Below are positions 31,084 through 42,040 of a stretch of DNA of 64,000 bases, piece by piece. Made by a program: the position numbers and the translations under genes. The DNA is from Tuctoria greenei (taxonomy: Eukaryota; Streptophyta; Magnoliopsida; Poales; Poaceae). Location of the stretch: assembly GCA_036927565.1 (NCBI GenBank), contig JAYESD010000001.1:280499560-280563559 (forward strand), given 5' to 3'. Position 1 is the stretch's first letter. Every line of letters begins with the position of its first letter. The notes beneath the pieces are model-generated. The model had not been told where the DNA came from and did not search any database. It saw only the letters and a program-made list of their open reading frames with translations.

Positions 31084-33002
31084 ATCTTTGGGAACAGTGT
31101 ACCTGAAAAGAGCATATTTTCAAAAATTAGGATTTGAGTGAGGAATTAGCTGTATGCCCTTATAAGAAGTATTACTAGTATAAGATATAAAGGTGGTAAA
31201 CTAACTTATATGTTATTAATTCTGTAACGACGCTCCGATGTCAGGTAAGAGGTAAGGTATGCCACCGTAAACGGATCAATTGCGGTAAGCTCACCATGCG
31301 AGAGGTAGCATGGAATTCTTTCCTTGGCTTGGCACGGAAATGTTAATAGGAGTCTCTGAAGCTTTCTAAGTTTCTGAGAACCTATGACACGCGGTACTCC
31401 AACGTGCTTCAAAGTTAGTGGGAGCCCCCGTTGGGTGGTGTATAACCCGATAGTATGCCTCTCTAGAATCATTCATATTCTATGGGAGCATGCGAAACAC
31501 GTATGCCCGAGCGTGTATAAGCCGGTTCGTGCGGGAGTCTTTGCTGTACAGACGTATTACAACCATGTACCTCGAGACATGACATCACTCGAGGGCGACT
31601 CACACCAGAGTCGTATGCAATTACTTTTGTATATATCATTGTGACTGCCTGTCGTGTTTCCCCGTGCCGCCCTTGAGGTGTGAAGGTGTGAAAGGGGATT
31701 GTTTGTCTTTTGCAGCATTGACTACAGTAGCGACCCGTGTATCACACGTTTGCGAGTGAACGATACTAGGACCACCTATAAACGTATCCGGAAATACTGG
31801 TTAGAATTTTTTTTGGTGAGGCACGTAGTACCGTCGGTATAACCTTTGATACTTGACCATCCCTAAAAATGACAAAAATGGATGCATTATATTTTGGAAA
31901 GTCTGACTATCAGGTGCTGGTAGGTTTGGACTCCGCAAAATGAGTTTTGATTCGACATTGGGTTAGCACCAAGATTCTTGATTTCTGGCTAAAGTTTGCT
32001 CAACTTCGCCAGGTTGTAATCTTGGTTAGTTAGGAATAAACATAGGCGTATGCTATATGTATGAAAAGTTCTCGAAGACCTCTACAACTTTTCTGTTGAC
32101 CATCAAGGCAGAAAAGCTTGATAATCTGTTCAAATTTGGGGTATGCTTAAATTACTCCAGATAATCCTACCATTGTACCAGTCTCGGTAATTTTGCAATA
32201 ACTCACTGTAGAAAAATCTTCTGCCTTATTTTGATATATATATGAAAAGGGGAGAAGCCAATCTACAGTTTTGTTATTTAAAGTTCCTCTTAATTCAAAT
32301 TGGAGGCAATTCAAATTTCGAGCTCAAAACAGTGAACTGCAGGGCTGCTGTTGAACAACAGTCAGTTCATCTGTTAAGTTTAGATAGCTCTAGCTTTTGT
32401 TCCAGAATAGTGACATGGTCATATACATTTCTGGAAATCTTAGAAAGTCCTCTATCAACTTCCTGTTTTACTCATGGCCTAAATCTTGGTATAGCTGTGT
32501 TAAATTCCTATGGTTGCAAACTTGGTTCTGGCAGATCAGAACTTGAACAGTTGGCACATAGTTTAGAATTTGCACACTATGCCTATGTAACAAATGTTTC
32601 ATGGCCATAATATTTTACTACTGGATTTTTAACTTGATGTTATACAATGTTTATTTTGTCATTACCTCAAAATATTGTCATGATATACCTGTATAAATTG
32701 TGGAAATCACCACATATACAGGGGAGGTTCTGTCAAAATTTCTAGAAAATTTGGGTCAACTTTAAACCTGTATGGTTTCTATTCCCTAGCTCACCTGGAG
32801 CTGTATGAGTACAATCTGGAAAGGTTGTAAAGTGTACTACAACTTTTGTATTCAACTCCATGGCTGTTTCTGACGTTTCCTATATGAAAAATTTCAATTT
32901 ACACAGGAAGGTCAACTGAAACAGACTGTGATTGCAACTCCATTTTTTTAAAATTTTTGGGAGTTGGAAACCTTCTCACTGTTCCAGTATTTTTTTCTAT
33001 AG
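31084..33002 (+). other. Element D leader between primer site and ORF0
   Basis: About 1.9 kb without a supportable gene. It is moderately AT-rich. The longest frame (32242-32610) has no recognisable motif and I do not call it. The region would be the untranslated leader carrying packaging signals; that is inference. Confidence 0.5.
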
Positions 33003-33944
33003 ATGACGGATGTGAGGATGCTACTACCAGACGGATGGACATTTTCCACTTGCGCTAGCCATCCGGGTTTCCCAAGTATGCTGCGGGAAGTGCTCCAACA
33101 GTTTGGCTTCATCGAGATGCCATGCTATTGGGGTAGAGAAACGATCGACAGAGGCGTTCAGTCATGCACTATCTTGGTAGACATCTCAGCTAGTCCACGT
33201 CGTTATGGATGGGCTCCTTTCTCGGTTACTATTGAGGGGGCTCATTTGGAGGACACTTAGGCAATCGTAGTAGGCGAGGCGCTTATGAAGCTTTGTGAGC
33301 TTCATCAAGATGCCATGGCTGGGACTCAATTTGCCCTTATTCCGGTCCGTGGTGTGGCTGGTTTTGAGTGGCAGCGTCGTATGGTTGCTGCCTATACACC
33401 GTATGTCAACACAACCTCAACGACACTTGGGACGTATGCGGTTGCGTCCAATATGGTGGTTTCTACACAAGGCGCAATTATTCTGGAGCAAGTCGAAGCC
33501 TTGCGGGAAGCGACTGATCGGGGAGATACCCTTGATTATATCAACGAGAATATATGTTCGCTCCTAGCTCCAGCAAATCACCGGCTAAATAAGTGCGAGA
33601 TTCAGCTGCATTATGCTCGCATTAGGCTACGGAAAGCTCGTGCCGAACAACGGCAAGCTCGCACTGAACTGCAGCAAGCTCGTGGTGAGTTGCAAGCAAG
33701 TCAGTTAGAGGTGCAACAACAGCAGGAGCAGCTGTTAGTAGTCACTGAAGAGTGGGACACCGCCATTGAGACAGCTCAGAATTGGGAGTATGAGGCAGAA
33801 CAACTTCAAGATAATGTGATTGAGGCCAAAACACAATTGCAACTAGTGATGTATCCACCGGCCCATAATATACCACTAATTATGGGTGAACAATTGCCTT
33901 CGAATGACGAAGAAGACCCCGAGGAACTCAAGTACGTCAAGTAG
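33003..33944 (+). pseudogene. Element D extra ORF before gag (ORF0)
   Basis: ATG 33003 (MTDVRMLLPDGW), 314 codons to TAG 33942-33944, with a single in-frame TAG at 33258-33260. The N-terminal half looks globular (aromatic residues, VDISASPRRYGWAPFSV). The C-terminal half from about 33555 is a Gln/Arg/Glu-rich coiled coil with repeated KARAEQRQARTELQQAR-like heptads, ending in an acidic tail (NDEEDPEEL). Extra ORFs at this place are known in some rice Ty3 elements. It lacks zinc knuckle, protease or polymerase motifs. Function unknown. It stands 370 nt before gag. Confidence 0.72.
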
Positions 33945-34313
33945 GACATATTGGAGTGGGATGTGGCAGCACTTTTGCCGTCACGGGGCAACTTATAGTT
34001 TCATAGCTTCTCGTGTTCATTTTGTGGCCATGTTTGTATCATATTAAGAATAGTAGTGGTTCTGTCTAAGATGACAAGACGTGTATGACATCTCATGGGA
34101 ACCAAGTATGGTAGAGATGCACTTCCGTAGGGGAAGTCCATCGTTTTGGAGTAAACTTGGTCATGAGATAATATATCTTGTACAAAGTTTGCACTTTATC
34201 AATATATGTGAATGTTATGCACTTATTCTCTTATCAATAAGTCGTGCTACTGAATGATAAAATGGATAAATGAAAAGAAAACATGTGCTGATTTTAAGTC
34301 ATTTGGATGCAGA
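33945..34313 (+). other. Spacer between ORF0 and gag of element D
   Basis: About 370 nt without a gene. I see no splice or promoter signal that I would defend. Confidence 0.45.
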
Positions 34314-35402
34314 ATGGTGCGTACGCGCTCGACGCCTGAAATGGGAGGATCCATTCATGGTCGTGAGGACAAATCTCCGACCCAGGAGACAACTGCTACA
34401 CCGCAGCAACGAGTTCCTCCACCACCACCTCCTGAACTTCAAAGGAGTCTAGCGGAGGTTCTCGCCGCAGTGCTTGGCTCGCGTGACAAGCAAACAGAGT
34501 TACTAAGGACTTTGGTCCAGCATTAGTCCCGTCAAGGAGGGCGACCAAATGCGGGTCCACGACAGCCTTCTCCGAGTTCATACTCGGACTTTATGTCAAC
34601 GCACCCGCCGGTCTTCATGGAGGCCGATGAACCGTTGGAGGCGGACAACTGGCTCCGCTCCGTTGAAGGGAAGTTCGGTTTGCTATGAGTAACCGAACAT
34701 CAGAAGACCCTGTTCGCGGCCCAACAGCTACAAGGGTCCGCTGGTGCGTGGTGGGTGAATTACCTTGCTGCACGACCAGTCGGCTATGTCGCGAGCTGGG
34801 AGGAATTCCGGGAGGCGTTCCGCGCCTATCACATACCTCCCGGTGTTATGAGGAGGAAGCTTCAAGAGTTCTTGGAGCTGAAACAAGGAGGAATGAGTGC
34901 TTACAAGTACTCCAAGATATTCAACCACTTGGCTCAATATGCTCAGGACCAAGTGAATAATGAAGATTGGAAGCGGGAATGCTTCTATCGGAGTTTGAAC
35001 CCCAAGACGAAGGACAAGCTTGCCTTGTTCAACCGCGGCAGCTTCAACAACATGGTCAATGCCACAATCGTACAGGAGGACACTACTAGGGAGTTGTTCT
35101 CCGACAAGAAGAAAAGGAGTGCTCCGCAGGGCAGCGGAGGGGGTACTCCTCAGAAATACCGCATGATGTATCGATCACCATCCGACCAGAGGTGGCAGCC
35201 GCCATCGCGACCATCGATGTTTCATGGTTGCCCATTCAACAATGCCGACTTTCACCCACAACAGCAACAAGGGATGATTCCGTGTGCACCTCTACCTCCA
35301 CCGCATGCACCGGGATTCCGTCCTCCATTCCGTGTCGGTCAGAACCCGTACACATGTTATACGTGTGGACATACGGGGCACTTCTCCAAGGACTGCCCGT
35401 AG
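34314..35402 (+). pseudogene. Element D gag
   Basis: ATG 34314 (MVRTRSTPEM) matches the MVRT start of T4 gag. In one frame with TAG 34524-34526 and TGA 34686-34688. The capsid domain has AWWVNYLAARPVGYVASWEEFREAF at about 34745-34820 and MSAYKYSKIFNHLAQYA at about 34892-34943. The zinc knuckle CYTCGHTGHFSKDC lies at about 35355-35396, followed by TAG 35400-35402. The protease follows in the same frame, so gag and pol were one frame originally. Confidence 0.87.
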
Positions 35403-35788
35403 AGCGGAGGACATTCATCGTACCAGGGGGCAAACTAGCCTCGCAACCAGCCCAAGAAGCCAGCCACCAGAACCGGCAACGTCCACCACCTCGCCATCGA
35501 GGACGTTCCGGAAGGCGCACCCGTACTCACGGGTATGTTCTCTCTCATTGGTCATCCCGTAGTCATCCTTTTTGACTCTGGTGCTTCCCACAATTTTATT
35601 AGCAATTCTTATGTCAGTCAATACCAATTACCTATCTGTTCCACAAAACCCCATATATGATTTGTTATCCGGGAGGAAAAGTTGTCGCAGATAAGATGGT
35701 CCATAGGGTACCTCTTAATCTTGGTGGGAACATATACCCTATCTCTCTCATTATACTAGAGCATTAGAAGTTAGATGTCATCTTAGGG
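35403..35788 (+). pseudogene. Element D protease, N-terminal part
   Basis: In frame with gag. The catalytic motif ILFDSGASHNFIS is intact at about 35565-35603. A stop at about 35658 and frameshifts follow before the C-terminal [10 protein letters not shown] motif, read from about 35784. Confidence 0.82.
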
Positions 35789-36745
35789 ATGGCATGGTTG
35801 CAATACAATGGTGCTATTATTGACGTCGTTCCTCGGAGGATATATCTAAATTCTCTGCTCCACTCTCCCCAAACTCTCACTCTTGAGAGTAATATCCACG
35901 TGACTCCAACTGCTTATAACACCGAAGCCTGTAAACTCGAAGATATTCCAGTAGTATGTGAGTATCCGGACGTTTTTCCCGAAGATCTTCCTGGTATGCC
36001 ACCAGAAAGAGATATCGAGTTTAAGATTGAACTTGTACCGGGAACAGTGCCAATCTCGAGAAAGCCGTATAAGATGGCACCTAAAGAACTTGCAAAACTG
36101 AAAGAGCAGCTAAAGGAACTTTTGGACAGGGGTTTCATTCGTCCAAGTTTGTCACCTTGGGGCTGTTCTGCATTGTTCGTCGAAAAGAAGGATAAAACAT
36201 TGAGACTATGTGTGTACTATCGTCCACTCAATGCCGTCACGATCAAGAACAAGTATCCACTACCCCATATCGATATTCTGTTCGATCAGTTGGTAGGTGC
36301 TCGGGTATTTTTGAAGATGGATCTTCGCTCTGGTTATCATCAGATCAGGATTCGACCAGAGGATATACCTAAGACATCATTCTCGATGAGGTATGGATTA
36401 TATGAGTACCTTGTCATTTCCTTCGGATTAACCAACGCACCAGCCCATTTCATGTATCTCATGAATTCGGTATTCATGCCGAATTTGGACAAGTTTGTCG
36501 TGGTCTTCATCGACGACATCCTTGTATACTCAAAATCCGAAGAAGAACATGCACAACAATTGCACATCGTGCTTCACCGATTGCGAGACCACAAGTTGTA
36601 CGCTAAGTTCAGCAAATGTGAGTTTTGGATCCACCAAGTGCCATTTCTAGGGCACATCATCTCCGCCGAAGGAATTGCAGTTGATCCAAGCAAGATTAGG
36701 CAAGTACTCAAATGGGAGTCTCCTAAGTCTGTGCATGAATTTTGA
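35789..36745 (+). pseudogene. Element D reverse transcriptase
   Basis: Long open stretch: MAWLQYNG (end of protease), [50 protein letters not shown] (usual VDYR read as VYYR), [24 protein letters not shown], and FIDDILVYS at about 36508-36535 with both catalytic Asp present. It stops at TGA 36743-36745 in [17 protein letters not shown], most simply CGA to TGA. This is the best preserved stretch of the element. Confidence 0.92.
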
Positions 36746-37615
36746 AGTTTCCTAGGTTTAGCAGGATATTACCGAAGGTTCATTTCAAGCTTTTCCAAGA
36801 TAGCTAAACCAATGACAAAACTTCTGAAGAAAGAAAAGAAATATACCTGGACAAAGGAATGTGAGGAGGGTTTTCAAGCATTGGTAAAACACCTCACAAT
36901 AGCACCAGTATTAGCCCAACCAGACATAATAAGATCCTTTGTTGTTTATTGTGATGCATCTGGAAATTGTTTGTGTTGCGTATTAATGCAAGACAGAAGG
37001 GTGATCGCTTATGGATCACGACAGCATCGAAACCATGAGCAACATTATCCAACTCATGATCTTGAGCTCTCTGCCGTGGTACTAGCATTAAAGATGTGGA
37101 GACACTATCTATGGGGCAACCTAGTACATCTCTACACCGATCACAAAAGCTTGAAGTACATCTTCACCCATAAAGAATTGAATATGCGACAACGAAGATG
37201 GTTGGAGTTAATCAAAGACTATGAGATTGAAATCCACTACCATCCCGGAAAGGCAAATGTAGTCGCAAATGCGCTAAGTTGCAAGTCCCGTATCAATAAC
37301 CTTTCTATCACCTTGATAGAGGAAGAAGAACCGAGTCTCTACTTGGTTCCATATGGGGCGCTCTACAACCTAGCCCTCATTACTACCATAAAGGAGGAGA
37401 TTGTGGAGGCTCAGAAGGAGGACAAGGGCATATCGCATATTCGCCAACGCATGAAAAAGGGGGAAATGAAGTGTTTCCGAGGTGACGATGACGGTACCAT
37501 CTGGTTCAAAGACCGCATCGTGGTACCCCACAATCTGGAACTTCATAAGAAAATTTTGGACGAGGCTCATTTGTCCAAATATTCCCGGGGAGTAACAAAT
37601 TGTAACAAGACTTGA
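36746..37615 (+). pseudogene. Element D RNase H
   Basis: Same frame as the reverse transcriptase. Reads [39 protein letters not shown] (catalytic Asp at about 36955), [18 protein letters not shown] (Glu), [10 protein letters not shown] (Asp) and [12 protein letters not shown]. It continues into the start of the integrase zinc domain ([10 protein letters not shown]) and loses frame at about 37590, ending at TGA 37613-37615. Confidence 0.9.
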
Positions 37616-38126
37616 AGAATAAATTTTGGTGGACTCGGATGAAGAGGGAAATAACGAAGTATGTATCCGAATGTGATACGTGTCGACGAGTGAAAGCCAA
37701 CCATCTGAAAGCAGCCGGACAACTACAACCGTTAAGCATACCTGCCTGGAAATGGGAGGACATCAACATGGATTTCATCGTTGGATTACCTCTCACTTTT
37801 TGCAAACATGACTCGATTTGGGTGATAGTCGACCGACTCACCAAGTCGGCTCACTTTATTCCAGTCAATGTCAAGTATGTGGCACGGCAATATGCAAAGC
37901 TGTATATTGCCAGGATCTTATGCTTACACGGAGTACCCCGCACTATCATATCAGATCATGGAACCTTGTTTGTTGCTCAATTTTGGGAGCATCTCCACGC
38001 ATCTCTGGGTACCAAATTGATTCGAAGCTCAACTTACCATCCACAGACTGATGGTCAAACGGAATGAGTAAACCAAGTGCTAGAGGATATGCTCCGCGCC
38101 TGTGCCATCCACCATGGTCAAATGGA
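37612..38126 (+). pseudogene. Element D integrase, truncated
   Basis: Reads FWWTRMKREITKYV, CDTCRRVKANH (zinc domain Cys pair), MDFIVGLP (first Asp), IISDHGTLFVAQF (second Asp) and YHPQTDGQTE (Glu). TGA 38065-38067 follows (ERVNQ, probably CGA to TGA), then VNQVLEDMLRACAIHHG. At about 38126 the coding sequence jumps directly into the middle of the LTR. C-terminal integrase and chromodomain are missing. Confidence 0.88.
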
Positions 38127-39691
38127 ACCTAGTATATGCATATCGTGTAGTATCCGAAATCGAGGAGCAGCCAGAAGCTTTGGAGGTCCAGCTGCCAGAA
38201 ACTAACATAGGCTTAGACTCGCATTCAGGTAAGCCCCGGTTTGCATTTAAGTTCCTTACAATGTTTTGCAGTTTTATTTCACCTTACGTCTTCAGATGAT
38301 TGTGCATTACGTCTAAGGTGTTTGACATCCACTTGCATGGCCCACAAATCCTATGGAGTCTTGGGTAGGTCTACGGCCCGTTGAGTAGACACTGCTATGC
38401 TGATGCTCATAGGAATTCGATAGAAGTCGAGTAGTTAGAATCTACTCGCGAGATAGGAATTTTGTCACACAGATGATTCTGGAATAAGAAAATGGTTTAT
38501 GAATATGAAATTGAGACCGAGCAGTGTGTAGGAAGCAGCGAGACGTGATCTCACGTGCGCATCCCTGCTTGTGTCAATTGAGGACCGTTTCGTATGCGGT
38601 CCTACTGGACAAGCTTGAATAGTACCGGCGACATACTGGAGGAATGGGCTCTAGTAAACTGACGTAGCTTGATACTGGTTTGTCGAGGCATTCCGTTCCA
38701 TTTTATAGGCGTGGGTTGAGGGCAGCAAGGTGTAAATCAGCTAGTGGGCACGTCAGAGTACGCCCCACGTAGTGACCTCCTGCTCGTGACAAATCGACCG
38801 GTTCAACATTCAATGTTTTGTGAAAGTTGGCCATATACGACTAGTACTGAATTGTTATGTAGGTACTGCTGTAAGTAATCGCTGGCATTTCCAAAAGTGC
38901 GTATGTGTCGTGTTGTTCTGGGAATGTCCTGATTGCAATCACCATCCCTCGCGGTAATAGAGTACCACTTGTTCACTGCGTTGTGACGTAGTAAATACTA
39001 AAGAAGTTAGGATAATATGATATATTGGTTTACAAATTTCTTTAACAACCTTGTTTGGCTTAGAGATAGTACAATTAAAAGTTTACAGTTTCCCCATACT
39101 TTACCTGTAATAGCATTATGTGCTTTGTGCATGTCATATCATCGGCAAAGCGTTTCTTGTTTGATTGTGGAGTCTATGATGTGCCGTGCCTGAAGAATGT
39201 CATGTGCTAATTAAAACATGACTATAAGGATCCACTTGTAGGCGAGTCCTTATGCTTTACTTTACCTATGTTTAGTATTCACCCTTGCATATGTCTAGAG
39301 AGACGGGTTAGTCTTGCTGAGCCTTATGCTCACGTTTGCAGTTAACGAGTTTTGCAGATTATACAACTGATGACGGGTTTGATGATTAGGCTGCACCCCC
39401 TCTCGGGTTTACAGCCGAGTGTGAACCCTGCACGCCGTCGTGAATTGTGTGTTGCTAGTGCGAAGTATCCAGGACATGGATGACTTTGCTTTTGCATAGC
39501 TAGTGCTGAGAGCGTAGCTATGATGTATAGTTCTATTCCCTTCCGTTAGTATTTTAAAACTTCTACTGTGCTTTTTAAATAAAGATTTGGTATTGTAAAT
39601 TGTTCTCGTCCTTTTCTTGTATACTGTTGGGTGTTGCATCGCACGACACCACCCAATGAGATCCTTGGCGATCGGGATTCCGGTCCCCACA
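38127..39691 (+). repeat. Element D 3' LTR, last 1.57 kb
   Basis: Collinear with 29502-31067 of the 5' LTR (1565 versus 1566 bp), few mismatches by eye, and the same end GGTCCCCACA. The first 2.7 kb of the LTR and the polypurine tract are deleted. Confidence 0.92.
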
Positions 39692-39696
39692 AGACC
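39692..39696. repeat. Target-site duplication of element D (right copy)
   Basis: AGACC, identical to 26777-26781. Confidence 0.9.
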
Positions 39697-39909
39697 AAGC
39701 TCAGGTTTATGAACGCTCACTCATCCACAAGCTCATACAATACACAAACACCCCATGGAGTAAGATATTACACTCAGGCGGCCCGAACCACGTAAAACTT
39801 CTCGTGCCACCTTGCTCTTGGATCTTGATTTTGCTCCTTGCCTAAATACGAACCTCCGCAGACTACTTCTTAGTAGTATCGGGAGAAGTGTAGTTGGCAC
39901 ACTTCGACA
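39697..39909 (+). repeat. Tat-A 5' LTR, last part
   Basis: Resumes the LTR after element D and ends CACTTCGACA. With 26146-26781 it makes about 849 bp, in line with the 840-bp Tat-B LTR. Confidence 0.85.
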
Positions 39910-39930
39910 TTTGGTGCGCCAGGTAGGGGG
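39910..39930 (+). other. Tat-A primer-binding site region
   Basis: TTTGGTGCGCCAGGTAGGGG follows the LTR end, as in Tat-B. Confidence 0.75.
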
Positions 39931-39947
39931 GCCTCAAGATCTCCAAG

Positions 39948-41370
39948 ATGGTGAACTCAGCTGCCGCTTCGAATGGATCGACTGCACAAGTTGGTGGAAA
40001 TCCCGTAAAGGCTCAATAGCCGGCCAATATCGTTCCGACGAATGTCGTTCCACCACCACCACCTGCTGCACCAACAGACATTGCACATCAAGATGGTGAC
40101 TTTGCATCAATCATGGAATCGACCAACAACCCAAAGAACGCGCTGAACGCATCACATACTCTCCTCTAGTGTCCTCCAGCGACGGGAGCTCCTCCGGCTG
40201 CGCTGGAACAATGGTGTGCTAACGTTGAGCATCTGGTTGCAGCCGCAACCACAATGCTCAATAACCACAGTCTGCCCCATGCAGGGCAGTCACCTTCTCT
40301 TAATAGAACCATGTCTGGAAGACTTGGTCCTATGATGTCGCAGCCTAGGATACGTGCGCTCTCTCAACATGTGACGTCTCTGCCCTTAGGGGCTCTTCAT
40401 ACTCATACGGCGTTGAGGCTCCCGACTCAAGATCTCCGGTCGAAGCTCGACCGCCGGTACATGAGGCAGGATGGCCGCGTCAACATCAAACGTAGTCGCG
40501 AGAGGCAACTTGCTCGTGAAAACCCTTCTCTTACATCTCCACATGGTGGAGTGGCCACTCAAGTTCTGACCTCATTTGTCAAAGAAGTATGACGGAACAA
40601 TCAGTCTCGTTGAATTTCTGCAAATCTACTCCACCGCTATTCTCGCGCCAAGCTGGACCTCTTTGCCATACAACAGAAGTTGGGAGAGTCCCTGCGATCC
40701 TTCATCCAATGATTCTCTCAAGTACAAAACACCATACCTTCTATCTCCAATGCTTCTGTTGTTGTTGCATTCCAACAGGGAGTTCGAGACAAGAAAATGT
40801 TGGAGAAGCTGACAACCAAGGATGTCAGCAGTGTCACGGAACTCTTCATCCTTGCTGACAAATGTGCTAGAGCTACGGAGGGCTATGAGATGCACTGCAA
40901 ACCACCTACAGAGGCTGGTCAGTCTACCTCCAAAGCATGAGCTATTGCCAATGGTAGTGGCAAAAAGAAGAAATGTCAAGTGGCAAGAAGTCACTTGCAG
41001 ACACACCTACAGTTGCTCCTGCCGCAGTACCAGGTGATCGGGGGCCACGTCCCGACAAGCAACCTCGACCATCGTCTGAAGATAGTGACAAGATGTGGTG
41101 TCTGATCCACAAGTCTACGACCCACAATTTTGAAGACTGTCGCGAGGTCAAGAGGCTTGCTGAATGCAACAACAAGCATCAAGATGACACACCTTTTCAC
41201 GAGCGGGAAGAAAAACAAAAAAGTTGACAAAGCTCTGTCTGATCAGGAGTTAGGATTCCAAGATGACAAGAAGGCGTTAAAGGCGGTCTACAACACCGTC
41301 AATGACTCCGACACCAACTCTAACAATGAAAGTCAGAAGACTCTCCATATGATGTATGGAGCTTCCTGAG
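39948..41370 (+). pseudogene. Tat-A gag
   Basis: ATG 39948 (MVNSAAASNGST), stop after about 23 codons, then the same frame through a Pro-rich run to 40592. The capsid part is recognisable across frames: KRSRERQLARENPSL is not diagnostic, but SLRSFIQ-FSQVQNTIPSIS and DKKMLEKLTTKDVSSVTELFILADKCARA at about 40680-40870 are typical of Tat Gag. A zinc-finger-like CLIHKSTTHNFEDC is at about 41101-41142. Many stops and frameshifts are present. Confidence 0.75.
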
Positions 41371-41804
41371 ACATTACCTCTCGGTGCATTGTGAAAACTT
41401 TGCGTCGTGAGATGCCTACTGCTGCTCCCACCACCAAGGCGGAGTCCCATCGGAAGTGGAAGGACACTCCCATCACCTTCGATGCTTCGGGCTATCTGAA
41501 GAACATGACAGGAGCTGGACAATTGCCCCTGATGGTCTCCCCGACTATCAACAATATCCAGCTCTTCCATGTCTTGGTTGATGGTGGTGAGGCCGTCAAT
41601 TTGATCAACTTCGCAGCCTTTGTGAAGCTCCAACTCAGCCTCTTGGACCTAAGGCCCTCATGTTCATTCTCCAGAGTAGGTCCGAGAGCTATAACACCTC
41701 TCGGCTCTGTTACTCTCCCCGTGACCTTCGGGACACTGGAGAACTATCGGTCTGAGAAGTTTGTGTTTGATATGGCACACATCAACTTACCCTTCAATGC
41801 TTGA
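41371..41804 (+). pseudogene. Tat-A protease
   Basis: Frame 41391-41804. Reads ITFDASGYLKNM, then the active-site motif HVLVDGGEAVNLI at about 41569-41607, where Tat elements usually have IDGGASIN. The DGG core is kept. PLGSVTLPVTFGT and INLPFNA follow. The frame stops at TGA 41802-41804 exactly where FNAIIGR would continue, and reverse transcriptase does not follow. Confidence 0.8.
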
Positions 41805-42040
41805 CGGTTGTTATATACCAATTTCACCCATCAATATAACTCAATTATGTGAAGGAAATATCATTTCTTGCACACATCACCTTTCTATTTAACCTATTTC
41901 CACTTGTCCATGTAGAGATTGGTGCATGCAAGCATTTTATGGAGAATTGAAGTGAAACAAGGGGATGGATCCTATAAAATATCATTCCAGCCAATCAAGC
42001 GCCAACATGTGGCACCACATGGATCAAATGACCCACAAAC
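41805..42040. other. Unassigned 236-nt segment replacing the Tat-A reverse transcriptase core
   Basis: Lies between the protease end and the last part of reverse transcriptase. No coding homology, no clear terminal inverted repeats and no match elsewhere in the window that I can see. About 500 codons that should be here, including the catalytic YVDD box, are missing. Confidence 0.6.

Larger units (their letters stand above)
26782..39691 (+). mobile_element. Ty3/gypsy chromovirus element D with extra ORF before gag
   Basis: A 4286-bp 5' LTR, Met primer site, long leader, extra ORF (ORF0), gag, protease, reverse transcriptase, RNase H, integrase (cut) and a truncated 3' LTR. Perfect 5-bp duplications (AGACC) flank it, inside the Tat-A 5' LTR. 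Pol wording and the long LTR place it near Tekay/Del-type chromoviruses; rice RIRE3/RIRE8 are, as I recall, known to carry an ORF before gag. A deletion removed the integrase C-terminus, any chromodomain and about 2.7 kb of the 3' LTR. Confidence 0.92.

Noticed and set aside
32242..32610. 122-codon frame in the leader of element D
   Set aside because: No recognisable domain, no second copy to test conservation, and composition like the surrounding noncoding DNA.
40254..40592. Separate gene in Tat-A
   Set aside because: In frame with the Tat-A gag start at 39948 and between primer site and the capsid blocks, so it is part of gag.
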